Shown here: positions 30,301 to 32,445 of the stretch, piece by piece | Layout of the letters: the number at the start of each line of letters is the position of its first letter | Position numbering within the stretch: position 1 is the stretch's first letter | Source of the DNA: a bacterium | GTDB lineage: Bacteria; Eremiobacterota; Eremiobacteria; Baltobacterales; Baltobacteraceae | Direction: 5' to 3' | Assembly: GCA_021784715.1 (NCBI GenBank) | Contig: JAJYHP010000158.1 | Span: 1-32,445, forward strand | Length of the DNA stretch: 32,445 nucleotides | Notes under the pieces: generated by a model | Databases searched by the model: none | Told to the model about the DNA's origin: nothing | What the model saw: the letters and a program-made list of their open reading frames with translations, nothing else | Position numbers and translations under genes: made by a program

Positions 30301-32428
30301 CGCTCCCGGGGCCGACCGCAAGGGTTCCCGAGCCGTAGGCCTCGCCGCCGGCGAGATTCGCCGCGACCCCGTGGAGGCTGAGCTCGCTGCCGTTATACCC
30401 CGCCGCCCCGGCGATCCGGGTGACCGGCACCCCTTGCACGCGAAATCCCTCGCCGGCCATCCCCGAGCTGCCCACCTCGAGCGATCCCGGGGCGAGCGCG
30501 AGCTCGAGCGGCCCATGCAGAACGCCCTGCATCTGGGTGCCGGCGGGGAAGGGCAGGCGCCCGGGGTGGACGAGCGCCTCTCCGGCGATCAGCACGCGCT
30601 CGTTTTCGAGCGCCCCGTGCCCGGTGAACGAGCCCCACGCGCCGCTCGCCGAGAGATGCTGCAGTGCGACCTCGGGCTGCGTGCCGGAGGCCGAGACGTC
30701 GAGGCGGTCGAGCTGCACGCCCGCAATGCTGAGCCCGCTCGCCGACGCCGAGCCAACGAAAGCGCGCCCCGCCCCACCGCCGAGAAGATCGAGCCGGGCG
30801 AGCCGCCCCGAGAACGGCGGCAGCGGCGGTGCCCCCGGCAACGCGGGGAGTTGGTGCTCGCGCAGATCGAGCGCGCGGGCGCGGAGCCAGAGTGAGGCGG
30901 AGCCATGCGGTGGGCGCACGTAGGCGCCGGCGAGCGACGAAGCCCCGCGCTGGAACCAGAGCGGCGCGATCGATCCCGACCCATCGCTCGCAAGCGCGAT
31001 CAGGGCGCCGGCGCGCCGCGGATCGTTGCGCGCGAGCAGGCTTCCCCAGGCACCGAAGGAGCTGCCCGAACCCTGCAGCGCGAGTTCGAGCCGGAGTGGT
31101 TCGCGCCCCAGCACCTCGCCGACAACCGGCAGATCGGCGGCATCCCCGATGCCGCGGACGAGCAGCTCGCTGCGCACGGGATCGCCGGTGTGAAGCACTC
31201 CAAAGAGCGAGAGGTTCATGCGCCCGGATCGCGCATCGGCGCGGGTAATCGCGACGAGGCCATCGCTGTAGATCGCGCGCACGTCGATCCGTTCGCCGAC
31301 GTAGCTTCCGTACCGCATCTCCGGCGAGCGCAGGTGAAGCCGAAGCACCGGCGCATCGACCGGGCCTTCGACGAGCGCACCGAGCTCGACGGCACCATGC
31401 AACGGCTGCTTGCGCAGCCAGGCGAGCGCACCCGGCAACGCTGCGGCGCGGCCGTGCGCCGAGAGCGCGATCTGCAGTTGCGGCGCCGCCCAATCGAAGA
31501 TGCTGCCGGTCGCGACCGCCGGTATTCCGGCGAGCTCGCCGGTGACGTTCGAGATATAGAGCCCGTCTTCGCGCAGCGCGACCGAACCCGCAAGGCGATC
31601 GATCGGCGCGGCGAGCCCGGGAACCTGGAGCGACCCGCCGAGCAGCCGTGCGCGCGCATCGAGATGGTAGCCGCCATGAACGCCGATCGCGTAGAGCGTC
31701 GCGCGAACGTCGCGCGCGCTGCCGGCGCGGAGCTGCACGCTCGAACCGGGGCCGAGCAGCGCGCGAAGCGGAGCGACGAGCGGAAGAGAACGTGCCGCCA
31801 GCCGATAGCGCGTCACGCCGAGCGTTTCGTCGGCGTCGCCGCGAAGCGTGACGCTCGAGCCGCCTGGCCCGAGAATACGCCCCGAGCCGTGCAGCACGCT
31901 GCGAGCGGCGGAATCGAAGCTGCCGTCGGCGCTGATGCCGCCGACGCGCAGCGCGTTGCCGTGCGTATCGGCGAAGGTGAACGCCCCATCGCGGACGCGC
32001 AGCGTGAACGCGAGCGGCACGCGATTGGGGGGATGCGGGTAGCCCTCGTTCGGAACGGAGAAGCGCGGCAGTGCGTAACCGCCAGCGGCGAGCCGGACGA
32101 GCGCGATGCGCGGTTTCGTCAGCTCGAGGGCGCTGATGCCGAAACGGTGCCGGCTCGTCGGGAGCAGGTCGCGAAGGCGAAAACGCACCCGCAGGTCGGC
32201 GATCCGCACGATCGCGATGCCGTCGCGCGCGAACCGGAGATCGCGAAAGTCGTAGGTGCTCCCCGAGCGGTCGAGCGAGGCGATGCTGAGGTTTCCGCCG
32301 AGCGCGAGCGAGCCGATAGCCTCGATCCCCATGCGAGCGAGCGCCGCACCGCGCGCGATGGCGAGGGCGACGATCAGGGCGAGGGCGGCCGCAGGCACGG
32401 CGAGTCGCGTGCGCATCGTTCTTGCCAC
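27341..32428 (-). CDS. tamB: TamB-like translocation and assembly protein (DUF490/AsmA-like)
   Basis: The 1695-residue product has an N-terminal membrane anchor (~5-30, AVPAAALALIVALAIARGA). A very long array of AsmA/TamB-type beta-groove repeats rich in Gly, Ala, Leu and Arg follows, with many units of the kind GxLxLxG. The C-terminal DUF490 domain (~1390-1695) holds RGPLDELDVQLSSEPSYPREQILALI, the TamB hallmark. TamB-family proteins bridge the periplasm; TamB works with TamA or BamA, and relatives move phospholipid to the outer membrane. Here bamA lies downstream beyond four lipoprotein genes. The GTG at 32428 shares one base with a TAG (TAGTG), as in lpxB/phosphoesterase; ATG at 32416 is the alternative start. 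An AsmA-like lipid transporter is the alternative call, but the C-terminus favours TamB. Confidence 0.9.
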   Translation of the reverse strand: MARTMRTRLAVPAAALALIVALAIARGAALARMGIEAIGSLALGGNLSIASLDRSGSTYDFRDLRFARDGIAIVRIADLRVRFRLRDLLPTSRHRFGISALELTKPRIALVRLAAGGYALPRFSVPNEGYPHPPNRVPLAFTLRVRDGAFTFADTHGNALRVGGISADGSFDSAARSVLHGSGRILGPGGSSVTLRGDADETLGVTRYRLAARSLPLVAPLRALLGPGSSVQLRAGSARDVRATLYAIGVHGGYHLDARARLLGGSLQVPGLAAPIDRLAGSVALREDGLYISNVTGELAGIPAVATGSIFDWAAPQLQIALSAHGRAAALPGALAWLRKQPLHGAVELGALVEGPVDAPVLRLHLRSPEMRYGSYVGERIDVRAIYSDGLVAITRADARSGRMNLSLFGVLHTGDPVRSELLVRGIGDAADLPVVGEVLGREPLRLELALQGSGSSFGAWGSLLARNDPRRAGALIALASDGSGSIAPLWFQRGASSLAGAYVRPPHGSASLWLRARALDLREHQLPALPGAPPLPPFSGRLARLDLLGGGAGRAFVGSASASGLSIAGVQLDRLDVSASGTQPEVALQHLSASGAWGSFTGHGALENERVLIAGEALVHPGRLPFPAGTQMQGVLHGPLELALAPGSLEVGSSGMAGEGFRVQGVPVTRIAGAAGYNGSELSLHGVAANLAGGEAYGSGTLAVGPGSDAVSLVAAQISAKPFQRFGLPLQAGRLGANGELGFDGRALSYHGGVVLSGARSGRFTLGGVGNVRYALGNLRFSQANGELSGAVGSIAGSLRGIGGSDPRISASGRIAAAPIAPLLDAFSVVHPPVGGVVAGSFTLGGSLRAPLANATLVGLGLHFNGQGIRRASGRIALSQQRIALAGGRLLVGSTATSADAAYGDAGARLALRAPNADLEDFDDLFDTGDTLAGRGSVAFALRSNANVFSSQGSARVVGLRVRNLTLGAANARWSSARNVVTGVVSDAGPFGALAATGSVAARPAPNWRSGLLHARYDLRASLSGLDLATWIAVLDLPRVPVTGRVDATLLLQGSYPHARTQGSAALSDGTLFGLPVEKLTLAGQSDGSNVDLTAFDLSAQGIDASANGYFGFAPNAPIALQGAARSNDLAGIVSRLAHLSAPVTGQFESTFSIAGTQRNPRFRAGFDGRGVTLEGVEIPSLFGALAYANGRLDLQNAGARFLRGRVDLSGELPIRLTPLGVGPGNAPVDASLTVSDLDPGLAAHFLGNGSELAGRIDGVGQLAGRLDDPTLAGRFMLRDGSYKSDLERVPLTGITGTLTFGRKHAQLAGLSAFAGPGRILGSGTFDIGAGGAMSYQAHVQAIGATLDSPVFGGGAIDADLTLAGKGGSLATLSGKATLRDGVLPFMAFAGAGSTGSGHLPFDLAFNVGIALGSGVRVRGSGYGAGLDIGATGSALLAGTLRAPTLQGRFISTGGSLVYFDRSFRVDSATLRFQAVNGVMPTLTASASAQVSNPDPNRARNPFGSAKVSIAVRGPLDELDVQLSSEPSYPREQILALIAPFGGVVGSAQSFGVNAGAPSVGEEAFNLLNAQFSSALLGPIESALGRGLGLSDLSLNLSYTGGVAVTAQRILGKKFSVAYSTSFGTITRQSVSLQFVPSRRTVASLTFFTVIGSQHLLNTTFGTGSNTLFYGSAPPVGVALNGTNGFSFTLELRP

Positions 32429-32445
32429 TATGCGCCCCGAAGAGG
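32428..32445 (-). CDS. Possible last codons of an upstream gene
   Basis: On the - strand the edge of the window reads five open codons and a TAG whose G is the first base of the tamB GTG. Stop/start overlaps of this type occur throughout this operon, so a further gene may end here. Five codons are too few to identify it. Confidence 0.25.
   Translation of the reverse strand, partial: PLRGA

Noticed and set aside
27779..30895. Two long + strand frames (499 and 503 codons) opposite tamB
   Set aside because: Both are antisense, Arg/Glu/Ala-rich and lack any motif. The tamB frame on the - strand is continuous over 1695 codons and has family hallmarks.

Overview
This is a GC-rich window from a diderm (LPS-type) bacterium. 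Three things point to a deep-branching, non-proteobacterial lineage such as Candidatus Eremiobacterota (WPS-2) or relatives: a full lpx/lpt/bam/tam outer-membrane gene set, several genes that otherwise recall cyanobacteria (a lipid-A-disaccharide-synthase-related protein, a DUF3084 protein paired with a short RuvC/YqgF-like nuclease, a single LptF/LptG-type permease), and runs of Ser/Thr/Ala/Gly-rich lipoproteins. The lineage is an inference; there is no rRNA or other marker in the window.

Layout. On the + strand at the left edge lie the 3' end of a recQ-like helicase gene (3-581) and, 7 bp on, an exported protein with a Pro/Ser/Thr stalk (589-2340). Everything else is on the - strand and is read from right to left: a TamB-like translocation protein (32428-27341); four unusual lipoproteins (27164-21643), two of which are tandem-duplicated beta-propellers; an intergenic region with strong inverted repeats (21227-21642); then BamA, three Skp/OmpH-like chaperone genes, lpxD, lpxC, fabZ, lpxA, lpxB, a metallophosphoesterase, an LpxB-related protein, an O-antigen-ligase-like protein, lptC, lptB, lptF/G, DUF3084 and a RuvC/YqgF-like nuclease. 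From bamA to that nuclease (21226-5320) the gaps are 34 bp or less and many stops and starts overlap (GTGA, ATGA, TGATG), so it reads as one long operon. After an 81-bp gap comes a last trio: a predicted outer-membrane protein, a TPR protein and a GT4 glycosyltransferase, which meets the + strand gene tail to tail at 2319-2340.

How the genes work together. BamA with Skp-like chaperones inserts outer-membrane proteins. LpxA, LpxC, LpxD and LpxB make the lipid A disaccharide, with FabZ supplying the fatty-acid branch point. The WaaL-like enzyme and glycosyltransferases handle glycan addition, LptB, LptC and LptFG export LPS, and TamB serves lipid or protein traffic between the membranes. No lpxH or lpxI is present; instead a cytosolic metallophosphoesterase overlaps the end of lpxB and carries a GNRE motif like the GNRD of LpxH, which makes it a good candidate for the missing UDP-2,3-diacylglucosamine hydrolase. 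The lipoprotein block between tamB and bamA is the accessory, fast-evolving part: shared modules are recombined among four genes, and the two propellers differ by one blade. No tRNA, rRNA, CRISPR array or mobile element was seen.
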